Below, piece after piece: positions 46,153 through 55,299 of a stretch of 64,000 nt of DNA. Under the pieces are notes generated by a model. The model was not told where the DNA came from. It searched no databases and worked only from the letters and a program-made list of their open reading frames with translations. Position 1 is the stretch's first letter, and every line of letters begins with the position of its first letter. The position numbers and the translations under genes were made by a program. The DNA lies in contig CATQGW010000001.1 in the NCBI GenBank assembly GCA_958295515.1, forward strand, positions 1,132,658 through 1,196,657. Reading direction: 5' to 3'. Origin of the DNA: an uncultured Dehalococcoidia bacterium. GTDB lineage: Bacteria > Chloroflexota > Dehalococcoidia > Bin125.

Positions 46153-47358
46153 ATGGCAATCACTGAGCGCCCATCCTCGCTGCCGCCCGCGGCGCCGACC
46201 CCGCCCTGGCACCGGCGCAGCGTTCGCAACCAGCTCTTCCAGGGCGCCTATCTGATCGCCACCGCGCTGGTGATCGTCTATGTCATCAACGCGCTTAACC
46301 TGCGCGAGTTCGGCTTTGGATTTCTCGGCGACCCGGCCGGTTTTGCAGTTCCCAACCAGTGGCTGATCGACTACGACGGCGTCACGAACTCGCGCTTCGT
46401 GATGTACCTGGTCGCGATCTGGGCATCGATCCGCGTGATGCTGGTCGCGATCGCCTTCGCCACCATCATCGGCGTGCTGGTCGGCGTCGCGCGGCTCTCC
46501 TCCAACTGGCTGCTGGCGCGGATGGCGATGCTCTTCGTCGAGATCTTCCGCAACACCCCGCTGCTCGTCCAGATCGTCCTCTGGTACGCGATCCTGATCG
46601 TCGCGATCCCGCCGATCGGCGAGGTGTTCAACATCGGCAACGCCTACTACCTCTCCAACCGGGGGATCGCGATCCCCTGGCCGGTGCCCGATCCGGGCTG
46701 GTGGAACGCGGCGAATTGGCTGGTCTGGGTCTGGGTCGCGCTGCTCGCGGCGGCCGGCGGCGCGGCCTGGTGGGTCCGCCGCGGGCGGATTGCGCGGGAG
46801 CGCGACACGGGACAGCCGCATTACCCCAACCGCTGGGCGTTCTCGCTCTTCGCCGTCGCCGCGCTGGTCACCTTCATCGCGCTCGGCGCGCCGGTCTCGA
46901 TCGACAAGCCGATCATCGAGGGCACGCACTACCTCGAAGGGATGATCATCACGCCCGAGTTCGCCGCGCTGGTGCTGGGGCTGAGCGCCTACACGGCCTC
47001 GTTTATCGCCGAGATCGTGCGCGCCGGCATCCAGGCGCTGCCGACCGGTCAGTCCGAAGCCGCCAACGCGATCGGCCTGACCGGCTACCAACGCCTGACG
47101 GTCATCATCCTGCCCCAGGCGCTGCGCCAGATCATCCCCTCGATCACCAATCAGTACCTCAACATCAACAAGAACTCCTCGCTGGCCTCCGCGGTGCTGT
47201 TCGCGGACCTCTTCTTCGTGGCGGGGGTTTTCCAGAACAAGACCGGCCGCGCGCTGGAGATGTTCGTGCTGATCATCGTCACCTACATGCTGATTTCGCT
47301 GCTGATCTCAGCGGTGATGAACGTGATCAACGCGCGCGTCACGACGCATCGAGTCTGA
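46153..47358 (+). CDS. Amino-acid ABC transporter permease 1 (AapQ-like)
   Basis: This 401-aa membrane protein has a long N-terminal part with extra helices and a soluble insert near residues 195-235. The canonical permease core has the EAA loop in 'SEAANAIGLTGYQRLTVIILPQALR' near 300-325 (glycine at the conserved position). AapQ proteins of this length pair with AapM. I use the ATG at 46153 rather than the GTG at 46141. The next permease starts 9 nt later. Confidence 0.88.
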   Translation: MAITERPSSLPPAAPTPPWHRRSVRNQLFQGAYLIATALVIVYVINALNLREFGFGFLGDPAGFAVPNQWLIDYDGVTNSRFVMYLVAIWASIRVMLVAIAFATIIGVLVGVARLSSNWLLARMAMLFVEIFRNTPLLVQIVLWYAILIVAIPPIGEVFNIGNAYYLSNRGIAIPWPVPDPGWWNAANWLVWVWVALLAAAGGAAWWVRRGRIARERDTGQPHYPNRWAFSLFAVAALVTFIALGAPVSIDKPIIEGTHYLEGMIITPEFAALVLGLSAYTASFIAEIVRAGIQALPTGQSEAANAIGLTGYQRLTVIILPQALRQIIPSITNQYLNINKNSSLASAVLFADLFFVAGVFQNKTGRALEMFVLIIVTYMLISLLISAVMNVINARVTTHRV

Positions 47359-47367
47359 GGGCGAACG

Positions 47368-48615
47368 ATGGCAGAGCTCCCGCAACCGGCAGAAGCCCGC
47401 CCGCCCGGCCGCGTCGTGCTGCCGCCGCACCGCGAGCGCGCCCGGCGGCCGTTCGCCGATCGCGCGCGCGACTGGGCGCGCCACAACCTCTTCCCCTCGC
47501 GCGGCGGAACGCTGCTCACGTTGATCAGCTTCGCGCTGCTCGTGCTGCTGCTCTGCGGCGTGATCTGGTACGTCTTCTTCGGCGCGGATTGGAGCGTGGT
47601 CAGCTCCAACCGCTGGCTGCTCTTCGCCGGCAGCTTCCCGCGCGACGAGGAGTGGCGGCTCTGGGTCGGCGTCGCCGTCGTCTTCTTCATGATCGGCGTC
47701 GCCTACGGCCTCTGGTCCCGCTTCAACCGCCGCGATCTGCTCTTCGTCGCGATCGCCTCGGCCTTCCTGATCTTCCTCATGGCGCACGGCGGCGCGGCCG
47801 CCTGGTCGTCGATCTGGTTCCTCGTCGCCCTCGCCTTGATGTTCGGCGGCTACGTCGTGGCTGTTCGCATTCCGCGCGACAACAGCCGTCTGCGCGTTCG
47901 CGCCAATCGGATCGGCATCGCGCTGATCGCGCTGGCGCTGCCGATCGTGCTGCTGATTCTGATGGTCGGCGGCGGCGCAGTCTCGACCGACTTCGACGGC
48001 TTCGTGCTCAACGTGATCCTCGCGCCGGTGGGCATCGTCGGCGGCCTGGTGGTGGCGATCCCGCTGGCGATCGGGCGCGCCTCGTCGCTCAGAATCATCT
48101 CCTGGACCTGCACCGCCTACATCGAGCTGGTGCGCGGCGCGCCGCTGCTCGGCTGGCTGTTCGTCGCCCTCTTCATTCTCGATGACGTGATCGGCGGCAG
48201 CTTGGTCGTGCGCACGATGGTCGTGCTGGCCGTCTTCACCGGGGCGTATATGGCCGAGTACATCCGCGGCGGCTTGCAGGCGCTGCATCACGGGCAGGAC
48301 GAGGCGGCCCGCGCCGTCGGCCTGAGCCGCCGCCAGACGTTGCAGCTGATCATCATGCCGCAGGCGCTGCGCGTCTCGATCCCGCCGCTGGTCGGGCAGG
48401 CGATCTCGATCTGGAAGGACACGTCGCTGGTCTCGGTGATCCTGCCGATGCGCGAGCTGAAGGGCAACGCCGACTCGGCGATCGCCCAGACCGAGTTCAT
48501 CGCCGACCGGATCGAGGCCTACGTGTTCGTGGCGGTGATCTTCTGGATCGTCGCTTTCACGATGTCGCGGATCTCGCAGCGCGTCGAGCGCGCGCAGGGC
48601 GTTGGTGAGCGCTAG
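47368..48615 (+). CDS. Amino-acid ABC transporter permease 1 partner (AapM-like)
   Basis: This 415-aa membrane protein has a proline/arginine-rich N-terminus, about eight membrane segments and the EAA loop 'DEAARAVGLSRRQTLQLIIMPQALR' near residues 310-335. 'WTCTAYIELVRGAPLLGWLF' near 250 is the typical opening of the transporter core. It forms the heterodimer channel with the preceding permease. Confidence 0.88.
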   Translation: MAELPQPAEARPPGRVVLPPHRERARRPFADRARDWARHNLFPSRGGTLLTLISFALLVLLLCGVIWYVFFGADWSVVSSNRWLLFAGSFPRDEEWRLWVGVAVVFFMIGVAYGLWSRFNRRDLLFVAIASAFLIFLMAHGGAAAWSSIWFLVALALMFGGYVVAVRIPRDNSRLRVRANRIGIALIALALPIVLLILMVGGGAVSTDFDGFVLNVILAPVGIVGGLVVAIPLAIGRASSLRIISWTCTAYIELVRGAPLLGWLFVALFILDDVIGGSLVVRTMVVLAVFTGAYMAEYIRGGLQALHHGQDEAARAVGLSRRQTLQLIIMPQALRVSIPPLVGQAISIWKDTSLVSVILPMRELKGNADSAIAQTEFIADRIEAYVFVAVIFWIVAFTMSRISQRVERAQGVGER

Positions 48616-48676
48616 GAGCGGCGCGGACGCCGCCCCCGCTCGTATGCTGCGCGGGGCGAACCAAAGGGAGGCAGCG

Positions 48677-49741
48677 ATGCGGCTGGTGATGCTGGGACTG
48701 GCGGCGCTGCTGAGCCTGATGCTGCTGGCGGCCTGCGGCGGAGGCGACGGGGACGGGCAGGCCGGCGGCGGGAATGCACCCGAGAGCGTGCTGCGAGACG
48801 TGATCGACCGCGGGGTCCTGCACTGCGGCGTGAAAGGCTCGCAGCCCGGCTTCAGCTACCTCGAGCCCGACGGCACGTTCACCGGCTTCGATGTCGAGTT
48901 TTGCAAGGCGATCGCCGCCGCGGTGCTGGAAGACGCGGATGCCGTCGAGTATCTGTCGGTCGCCTCGGCCAGCCGCTTCGAGCTGCTCGCCGCACAGGAG
49001 ATCGATGTGCTGATCCGCACCACCACGGTGACCGCGGAGCGCGACGCCGGGCGCGGCGTCGACTTTGCCCCGACCACCTTCTACACCGGTCAAAGCTTCG
49101 CCGTGCATGCCGACTCCGGCATCTTCTCGACCGCCGATATGGACGGGATCACGATCTGCGTGCAATCGGCGACCACGACCGAGCAGAACCTCGACGATCT
49201 GTTCGCCGAGCTGGGCTACAGCTACGTCCCGCTGGGCGGCGAGGATCAGGAAAATCAGGACGCCTTCATCGCGGGCCGCTGCGACGCCTGGACCGGCGAC
49301 CAGAGCAATCTGGCCTCGCGCATCTCGCAGCTGCCCAACGCCGCCGACTTCCGCGTGATCAACGAGATCATCTCCAAGGAGCCGCTCGCGCCGGGCGTGC
49401 TGGACTACGACAACGCCTGGAAGGACGTGATCACCTGGGTCGTCTACGGCCTGATCAACGCCGAGGAGTTGGGCGTCACGCAGAGCAATGTCGCGGCCTG
49501 GTCGGAGGACCCGCCCAACACGGCGGTGGCGCGTCTGCTCGGCGTGCCCTTCGAGGGCGGCGAGGTGGCCGACCTCGGCTTCGATGTGGACCCGCAGTTC
49601 ATCCAGCGCGCGCTGCGCGCCGTGGGCAACTACGGCGAAATCTACGAGCGCACCGTGGCGAGGGTCGGCATCGCCCGTGCTGGTACGCTCAACGCGCTCT
49701 ACACCGAGGGCGGCATCATCTACGCGCCGCCCTACCGCTAG
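48677..49741 (+). CDS. Amino-acid ABC transporter substrate-binding lipoprotein 2
   Basis: This 354-aa lipoprotein has lipobox 'LLAACG' near residue 20 and shares most landmarks with binding protein 1 ('GFDVEFCKAIAAAVL', 'SKEPLAPGVLDYD'). In the ligand loop it has 'IRTTTVTAERD', like protein 1. AGGGAGG precedes the ATG, and a TATGCT box lies at 48643-48648, so it may also have its own promoter. Confidence 0.9.
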   Translation: MRLVMLGLAALLSLMLLAACGGGDGDGQAGGGNAPESVLRDVIDRGVLHCGVKGSQPGFSYLEPDGTFTGFDVEFCKAIAAAVLEDADAVEYLSVASASRFELLAAQEIDVLIRTTTVTAERDAGRGVDFAPTTFYTGQSFAVHADSGIFSTADMDGITICVQSATTTEQNLDDLFAELGYSYVPLGGEDQENQDAFIAGRCDAWTGDQSNLASRISQLPNAADFRVINEIISKEPLAPGVLDYDNAWKDVITWVVYGLINAEELGVTQSNVAAWSEDPPNTAVARLLGVPFEGGEVADLGFDVDPQFIQRALRAVGNYGEIYERTVARVGIARAGTLNALYTEGGIIYAPPYR

Positions 49742-49799
49742 GGCGATACACCACGAGATCGATGCGCGAACGGTCGCAGACCTGAGAAAGGCGATTGGC

Positions 49800-50864
49800 A
49801 TGAAGCGTCTGGCGTTGCTCGGCCTGGTAGCCGCGGTGTTCGCACTGGCGGCCTGCGGCGGCGATGACGGCGATGGGGACGGCGCAGCGGGAGGCGACGT
49901 GCGGGGCGATACCGTCGCGCTGATCGAAGAACGCGGCGCGCTGAAGTGCGGCGTGACCGACACCCTGCCGGGCTTCGGCTTCCGCGAACCCGACGGCAGC
50001 TTCTCCGGCTTCGACATCGAGTTCTGCAAGGCGATCGCCGCGGCGGTGCTGGGCGACGACGCCGAGGTTGAGTTCGTCGCCGCCTCCTCGTCCGCGCGCT
50101 TCGAGCTGCTCTCGGCCGGCGAGGTGGACCTGCTCTCGCGGGTCACCACGATCACCGCCGAGCGCGACGCCAGCCGCGCCGTCGACTTCGCCCAGACCAC
50201 CTTCTACGACGGCCAGGGCTTCGTGGTCCACGCCGACTCGGACATCTACGACGCGGCGGATATGGGCGGCGCGACGATCTGCGTCGCGGCGGGCACGACC
50301 ACCGAGCAGAACCTGGACGATTTCTTCAACGAGCAAGGGCTGTCCTACACCCCGCTGTCGGGCGAGGGCTCCGAGCCGCAAGATCAGTTCGTGGCGCGGC
50401 GCTGCGATGTCTTCACCAGCGACAAGTCGGGCCTCGCGGCGCGGATCGCCTCGCTGCCCAACTCCGACGACTACCGCTTCCTGCCGCTGACGATCTCCAA
50501 AGAGCCGCTCGCGCCCGGCGTGCGCGACTACGACAGCGACTGGAAGGATGTGGTCAGCTGGGTGGTCTGGGGCCTGATCAACGCCGAAGAGCTGGGCGTG
50601 ACCTCGGCCAACGTGGACGCCTGGGCGGCCGATCCGCCCAACACCGCGGTGGCGCGGCTGCTCGGCGTGCCCTTTGAGGGCGGCGAAACGGCGGACCTGG
50701 GCTTTGCCGTGGACCCGCAGTTCATCCAGCGCGCGCTCCGCGCCGTGGGCAACTACGGCGAGATTTACGCGCGCACCGTCGAGCCGCTGGGGATCACTCG
50801 CGCCGGCACGCTCAACGCGCTCTACACTGAGGGCGGCATTCTCTATGCGCCGCCCTACCGCTAA
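49800..50864 (+). CDS. Amino-acid ABC transporter substrate-binding lipoprotein 3
   Basis: This 354-aa lipoprotein has lipobox 'LAACGG' near residue 18. It is close to protein 2, but the ligand loop reads 'LSRVTTITAERD' instead of 'IRTTTVTAERD', so its binding preference probably differs. The C-termini of proteins 2 and 3 are almost the same ('AGTLNALYTEGGI(I/L)YAPPYR'). AGAAAGG lies upstream. Confidence 0.9.
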   Translation: MKRLALLGLVAAVFALAACGGDDGDGDGAAGGDVRGDTVALIEERGALKCGVTDTLPGFGFREPDGSFSGFDIEFCKAIAAAVLGDDAEVEFVAASSSARFELLSAGEVDLLSRVTTITAERDASRAVDFAQTTFYDGQGFVVHADSDIYDAADMGGATICVAAGTTTEQNLDDFFNEQGLSYTPLSGEGSEPQDQFVARRCDVFTSDKSGLAARIASLPNSDDYRFLPLTISKEPLAPGVRDYDSDWKDVVSWVVWGLINAEELGVTSANVDAWAADPPNTAVARLLGVPFEGGETADLGFAVDPQFIQRALRAVGNYGEIYARTVEPLGITRAGTLNALYTEGGILYAPPYR

Positions 50865-50868
50865 AGCC

Positions 50869-50874
50869 TAGCCT
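50869..50874 (+). promoter_or_regulatory. -10-like TAGCCT before permease 2
   Basis: TAGCCT ends 6 nt before the ATG at 50881, and no Shine-Dalgarno sequence is present. The arrangement matches that before the biotin carboxylase gene, so a leaderless internal promoter is possible. Confidence 0.35.
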
Positions 50875-50880
50875 TCCGGC

Positions 50881-52092
50881 ATGGCGACCCACGCGCCTCA
50901 GCCGCCCGCAGGCTTGCCGGAACCGCCCGAGGTACCGCTCGTCTATCAGCGGCGCATCCGCGACCTGCTGATTCAGGCGCTCTACGTCGCTGTCACAGCG
51001 CTCGTGATCGCCTACGTGGTGCTCCAGCTGGGCGGGCGCGAGTACGGCTTCGGCTTCCTCAATCAACCCGCCTCGTTCGATGTCGGCAACCAGTGGCTGA
51101 CCAACATCGACGGCACGACCAACTCGCGCTTCACGATGTACCTCGTGGGCGTCTGGTCCACGATCCGCGTGGTCGTGCTGGCGATCGCGCTCTCGACCGT
51201 GTTCGGCATCCTGATCGGCGTCGCCCGGCTCTCCTCCAACTGGCTGGTCTCGCGGCTGGCGATGCTCTTCGTCGAGACCTTCCGCAACGCCCCGCTCTTC
51301 GTGCAGATCGTGCTCTGGTACGCGGTCGTCCTCTTCGGCCTGCCGACCATTCAAAACGTGATCAACGTCGGCGATTTCCTCTTCCTCTCCAACCGCGGGA
51401 TCGCGATTCCCTGGACCGTGCCCGACGGCGGCTTCTGGGGCGGGCCGGACTGGATGGTGGGTGTCTGGGTGGCCGCGCTGTTCGCGGCCGGCGGACTGGC
51501 GTTTTGGGTACGGCGTCGACGTCAGACCGCCGAGCGTGAGACGGGCAAGGTGCAGTATCCCAACCGCTGGGCGCTCGGACTCTTCGCCGCGCTGGCGCTG
51601 GCCAGCTTCATCCTGCTTGGCATGCCGGTCGCCATCGACCGCCCGATTGTCGAGGGCACCACCTACGCGGAAGGGATGGCGATCTACCCCGAGTTCGCCG
51701 CGCTGCTGCTCGGGCTGGTCGTCTACACCTCGGCCTTCGTCGCCGAGATCGTGCGCGGCAGCATTCAGGCGCTGCCGCGCGGCCAGACCGAGGCCGCCAG
51801 CGCGATCGGCCTGACCGCCTACCAGCGCCTCACCACGGTCATCCTGCCCCAGGCGCTGCGCCAGATCATTCCCTCGGTCACCAATCAGTACCTCAACGTG
51901 AGCAAGAATTCGAGCCTCGCCTCCGGCGTCTCCTACTTCGACCTCTTCTTCGTGGCCAACATCATCCAGAACAAAATCGGCCACGCGGTGGAAGTGTTCC
52001 TGCTGATCACCGTGACCTACATGCTGATGTCGCTGGTGATTTCGCTGATCATGAACTACATCAACCGCCGCGTGACGCTGCATTCGGTCTAG
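50881..52092 (+). CDS. Amino-acid ABC transporter permease 2 (AapQ-like)
   Basis: This 403-aa membrane protein is a close paralogue of the permease at 46153, with the same layout and EAA loop 'TEAASAIGLTAYQRLTTVILPQALR' near 305-330. It therefore belongs to a duplicated permease pair. It is followed 13 nt later by its partner. Confidence 0.88.
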   Translation: MATHAPQPPAGLPEPPEVPLVYQRRIRDLLIQALYVAVTALVIAYVVLQLGGREYGFGFLNQPASFDVGNQWLTNIDGTTNSRFTMYLVGVWSTIRVVVLAIALSTVFGILIGVARLSSNWLVSRLAMLFVETFRNAPLFVQIVLWYAVVLFGLPTIQNVINVGDFLFLSNRGIAIPWTVPDGGFWGGPDWMVGVWVAALFAAGGLAFWVRRRRQTAERETGKVQYPNRWALGLFAALALASFILLGMPVAIDRPIVEGTTYAEGMAIYPEFAALLLGLVVYTSAFVAEIVRGSIQALPRGQTEAASAIGLTAYQRLTTVILPQALRQIIPSVTNQYLNVSKNSSLASGVSYFDLFFVANIIQNKIGHAVEVFLLITVTYMLMSLVISLIMNYINRRVTLHSV

Positions 52093-52105
52093 AGAGGAGC
52101 GCGCG

Positions 52106-53371
52106 ATGGCCGAACAACCGCCGATTCCGCCGCCCGCTGCGGCCGCGCCGCCGCAACCGCCGCGCAAGGTGGTGCTGCCGCCGCACCGCGAGCGCGCCCA
52201 CCGCCCCTGGCGGGTGCGCGCCGAAGAGTGGGTGCGCCGCAACCTGTTCGCCTCGCCGGGCCAGACGCTGCTCACCTTCGCCAGCCTCGCGCTGGTCGGA
52301 TTGGTCATCGCCGGCGCGGTCTGGTTCGTCTTCTTCCAGGCCAACTGGCGGGTGATCACCGTGAACCGCTGGCTGCTCTTCGCCGGGGGCTTCCCGCTTG
52401 ACGAGAAGTGGCGGCTCTGGCTGAGCGTGGCGCTGGTCTTCCCGCTGATCGGCGCGGCCTACGGCATGTGGGCCAGCCTCGGGCGGCGCGACCTGCTCTT
52501 CATCGCCCTGGCCGGCGCGTTCGTCTTCTTCCTCACCGCGCACGGCGACGCAGGACCGTCATCCTCCGTCTGGTTCGCTGCCTCGCTCGCGCTGTTTTTC
52601 CTCGGCTATCGGGTCTGCCGCTTCGTTCCGCGCGAGACAGGCCGACCCCGCACCCTGGCGGTGCGCACGCTGGCCGCGCTGCTGGCGCTCGCATTACCGC
52701 TGGTGCTGATCGTGCTGATGGTCGGCGGCGGCGCCCAAGCCAGCCAATTCGGCGGCTTCATGCTCAACCTGATCCTCGCGCCGGTCGGCATCGTCGGCGG
52801 GCTGCTGCTGGCTGTTCCGCTGGCCCTGGGGCGCGCCTCCTCGCTGCGCGCGATCTCCTGGACCTGCACCGCCTACATCGAGGTGATCCGCGGCGCGCCG
52901 CTGATCGGCTGGTTGTTCGTCGCGCTGTTCATCCTCGAAGACGTGATCTCCAGCCCGCTGATCGTGCGCACGATGATTGTGCTCGCCGTCTTCACCGCCG
53001 CCTACGTGGCCGAGTACATCCGCGGCGGTCTTCAGTCGCTGCCGCGCGGGCAGGGCGAGGCCGGCCATGCAGTCGGCCTCAGCCACCTCCAGACACTCCA
53101 GGTGATCGTGCTGCCGCAGGCGCTGCGCGTCTCGATCCCACCGATCGTCGGCCAGGCGATCGGGCTCTGGAAGGACACCGCGCTGATCTCGATCATCCTG
53201 CCGCTGCGCGAGCTGGTCGGCAACTCGCGCGCCGCCATCGCCCAAGCCGAGTTCATCCCCGACCGCATCGAGGTCTACGCCTTCGCCGCAGTCCTGTTCT
53301 GGATCGTGGCGTTCATGATGTCGCGCATCTCGCAGCGCATGGAGCGCGCTCAGGGCGTGGGCGAGCGTTAG
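52106..53371 (+). CDS. Amino-acid ABC transporter permease 2 partner (AapM-like)
   Basis: This 421-aa membrane protein is a paralogue of the gene at 47368, sharing 'KVVLPPHRERAHRPW' at the start, 'WTCTAYIEVIRGAPLIGWLF' near 255 and the EAA loop 'GEAGHAVGLSHLQTLQVIVLPQALR' near 315-340. AGAGAGGAG precedes the ATG. A 7-bp hairpin (AGCGTCC GTT GGACGCT, 53474-53490) lies between it and the ATPase gene. Confidence 0.88.
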   Translation: MAEQPPIPPPAAAAPPQPPRKVVLPPHRERAHRPWRVRAEEWVRRNLFASPGQTLLTFASLALVGLVIAGAVWFVFFQANWRVITVNRWLLFAGGFPLDEKWRLWLSVALVFPLIGAAYGMWASLGRRDLLFIALAGAFVFFLTAHGDAGPSSSVWFAASLALFFLGYRVCRFVPRETGRPRTLAVRTLAALLALALPLVLIVLMVGGGAQASQFGGFMLNLILAPVGIVGGLLLAVPLALGRASSLRAISWTCTAYIEVIRGAPLIGWLFVALFILEDVISSPLIVRTMIVLAVFTAAYVAEYIRGGLQSLPRGQGEAGHAVGLSHLQTLQVIVLPQALRVSIPPIVGQAIGLWKDTALISIILPLRELVGNSRAAIAQAEFIPDRIEVYAFAAVLFWIVAFMMSRISQRMERAQGVGER

Positions 53372-53473
53372 CTCCCAGCCGTCGCGTTCGACGGTTCGGA
53401 TTGCGTCGCGGACTTTGGGCATCTCGCCTGTGCGTTCGTCGTGTTGGGATTGATGCTGCGAAATTCAGGTTCG

Positions 53474-53490
53474 AGCGTCCGTTGGACGCT
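53474..53490. other. Short perfect hairpin before the ATPase gene
   Basis: AGCGTCC and GGACGCT flank a three-base loop. It sits in the 152-nt gap before the ATPase and could be a weak terminator, an mRNA processing site or an operator half; no run of T follows. Confidence 0.35.
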
Positions 53491-53523
53491 AACATTTGAG
53501 TGGACGGCGAGAGGAGCGCGAGG

Positions 53524-54324
53524 ATGACGACGGAAACCGAAGCGACCACTGCGGAGCAGCCGTCGGCCAACGGCGCGGACCGGCTGGCCGGCCAGCCGGA
53601 CATCATCATGACCGAAGGCGTGGATAAGTGGTTCGGCGACTTCCAGGCGCTGGACGATGTCACGCTCTCGGTCAAAGAACACGAGATCGTCGTGATTCTG
53701 GGACCATCCGGATCGGGCAAATCGACCTTCATCCGCTGCCTCAATCGGCTCGAAGAGCACGATGCCGGGCGGATCGTGATCGACGGCATCGAGCTCAACG
53801 AGGATGTGCGCAACCTGCGCGCCATCCGCGAAGAGGTGGGGATGGTCTTTCAGCAGTTCAACCTCTTCCCGCACCTCTCGGTGCTGAACAACATCACGCT
53901 GGGCCCGCAGAAGGTGCGGCGGATGCCGAAGCTCGACGCCGAGCAGCTGGCGATGGAGCTGCTCGAACGGGTCGGCATCCCCGAACAGGCGGACAAGTAC
54001 CCGACGCAGCTCTCCGGCGGTCAGCAACAGCGCGTGGCGATTGCCCGCGCGCTGGCGATGCGCCCCAAAATCATGCTCTTCGACGAACCGACCTCCGCGC
54101 TCGACCCGGAGATGATCAAGGAAGTGCTCGATGTCATGCGCGAGCTCGCCGAGTCGGGCATGACGATGCTGGTGGTGACCCATGAGATGGGCTTCGCCCG
54201 CGAGGTCGCCGACCGACTCGTCTTCTTCGACGAGGGGCAGCTGATCGAGCAGGGCACGCCGCAGCACTTCTTCGAGAGCCCCCGCGAAGAGCGCACCAAG
54301 CTCTTCCTCAGCCAGATCCTGTAG
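53524..54324 (+). CDS. Amino-acid ABC transporter ATP-binding protein (AapP-like)
   Basis: This 266-aa ATPase has Walker A 'GPSGSGKST' near residue 64, the Q-loop '[10 protein letters not shown]' near 115, signature 'LSGGQQQR' near 163, Walker B '[13 protein letters not shown]' near 183 and H-loop 'VTHEMGFA' near 219. The first 25 residues are a disordered, Glu/Thr/Ala-rich extension. It is the only ATPase in the cluster, so it probably energises both permease pairs. GAGAGGAG lies upstream. Confidence 0.93.
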   Translation: MTTETEATTAEQPSANGADRLAGQPDIIMTEGVDKWFGDFQALDDVTLSVKEHEIVVILGPSGSGKSTFIRCLNRLEEHDAGRIVIDGIELNEDVRNLRAIREEVGMVFQQFNLFPHLSVLNNITLGPQKVRRMPKLDAEQLAMELLERVGIPEQADKYPTQLSGGQQQRVAIARALAMRPKIMLFDEPTSALDPEMIKEVLDVMRELAESGMTMLVVTHEMGFAREVADRLVFFDEGQLIEQGTPQHFFESPREERTKLFLSQIL

Positions 54325-54332
54325 GCCGCGCC

Positions 54333-55049
54333 ATGGCCGACCTGAGCGGCGTTCGCGCGCTGACCTTCGATGTCTTCGGCACCGTCGTCGACTGGCGCTC
54401 TTCGGTGATCGGCGAGCTGGAGTCGTTCGGTGCGCGGCGCGGCCTGGAGACCGACTGGGGCGTCTTCGCCGACCGCTGGCGGCGCGAGGGCTACGCCGGC
54501 GGCATGCGGCTCGTGCGCGACGGCGAACTGCCCTTCCAGACCGCAGATTCGCTGCACCGCCGTATGCTCGACATCCTGCTCGCCGAGCTGGGCGCGGAAG
54601 TGGATGAGACGGAAGCAGCCGAGCTCAACCGCGTCTGGCATCGCCTCCAGCCGTGGCCCGATTCCGCCGCCGGTCTGGCGCGTCTGCGCGCCTGCTACGT
54701 CATCTCCACGCTCTCCAACGGCAATGTTGAGCTGCTGGTCAACATGGCCAAATTCGGCGGGCTGCCCTGGGATTGCGTGCTCTCCGCGGAGCTCACCGGC
54801 GCGTTCAAGCCCGAGCCGCAGTGCTACCGGCGCGCCGCCGAACTGCTCGGCTGCGAGCCGCCGCAGGTGATGATGGTCGCCGCCCACCAGGGCGACCTGC
54901 TCGCCGCCGCCCAAACCGGCATGCGCACCGCCTTCGTCCCCCGCCCCAAAGAGGCCGGACCCAATCACCCGGTCGATCTCACCCCCGACCCATCCTTCGA
55001 CATCGTCGCCGCCGATTTCCACGACCTCGCCCGCCAACTCGACCTCTAA
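54333..55049 (+). CDS. Haloacid dehalogenase type II-like HAD hydrolase
   Basis: This 238-aa protein has the HAD motifs: nucleophile aspartate in 'LTFDVFGTVVDW' near residue 13, 'STLSNGN' near 128, the lysine in 'GAFKPEPQCY' near 159 and 'VAAHQGDLLAA' near 187. The order and the 'SNG' motif fit L-2-haloacid dehalogenases. Many members act on phosphate esters instead, so dehalogenation is not certain. It starts 8 nt after the ATPase stop. Confidence 0.82.
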   Translation: MADLSGVRALTFDVFGTVVDWRSSVIGELESFGARRGLETDWGVFADRWRREGYAGGMRLVRDGELPFQTADSLHRRMLDILLAELGAEVDETEAAELNRVWHRLQPWPDSAAGLARLRACYVISTLSNGNVELLVNMAKFGGLPWDCVLSAELTGAFKPEPQCYRRAAELLGCEPPQVMMVAAHQGDLLAAAQTGMRTAFVPRPKEAGPNHPVDLTPDPSFDIVAADFHDLARQLDL

Positions 55050-55094
55050 CAACCTCCCCTCGCAGGAAACATGGACGAGAGCCCCTCAGAGATA

Positions 55095-55195
55095 GAGAGG
55101 TCCCGCCAAGAGATCCCGTCAAGAGATCCCGTCAAGAGATCCCGTCAAGAGATCCCGTCATACCCGCGCTTGCCGCGGGTATCTCGCCGTGACCA
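55095..55195. repeat. 13-bp tandem repeats merging into a palindromic repeat
   Basis: Four perfect AAGAGATCCCGTC units (55108-55159) follow one degenerate unit (55095-55107). They run directly into CGTCATACCCGCGC...GCGGGTATCTCGCCG. Each unit ends with the first bases of the palindrome. Confidence 0.85.
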
Positions 55196-55299
55196 GCACC
55201 GCCGCCTCTTCTCCGTCACTCCCGCTCGGGGGCAGCAATGACGCAATGGCAAGATCGCTATCTTCCCCCCAAGCGACACCTGCCGACCAGGAGGCCGAA

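Noticed and set aside
42870..50200. Long minus-strand frames opposite the amidohydrolase and binding-protein genes
   Set aside because: Antisense shadows with low-complexity R/G/A/V-rich translations; the plus strand is clearly coding.
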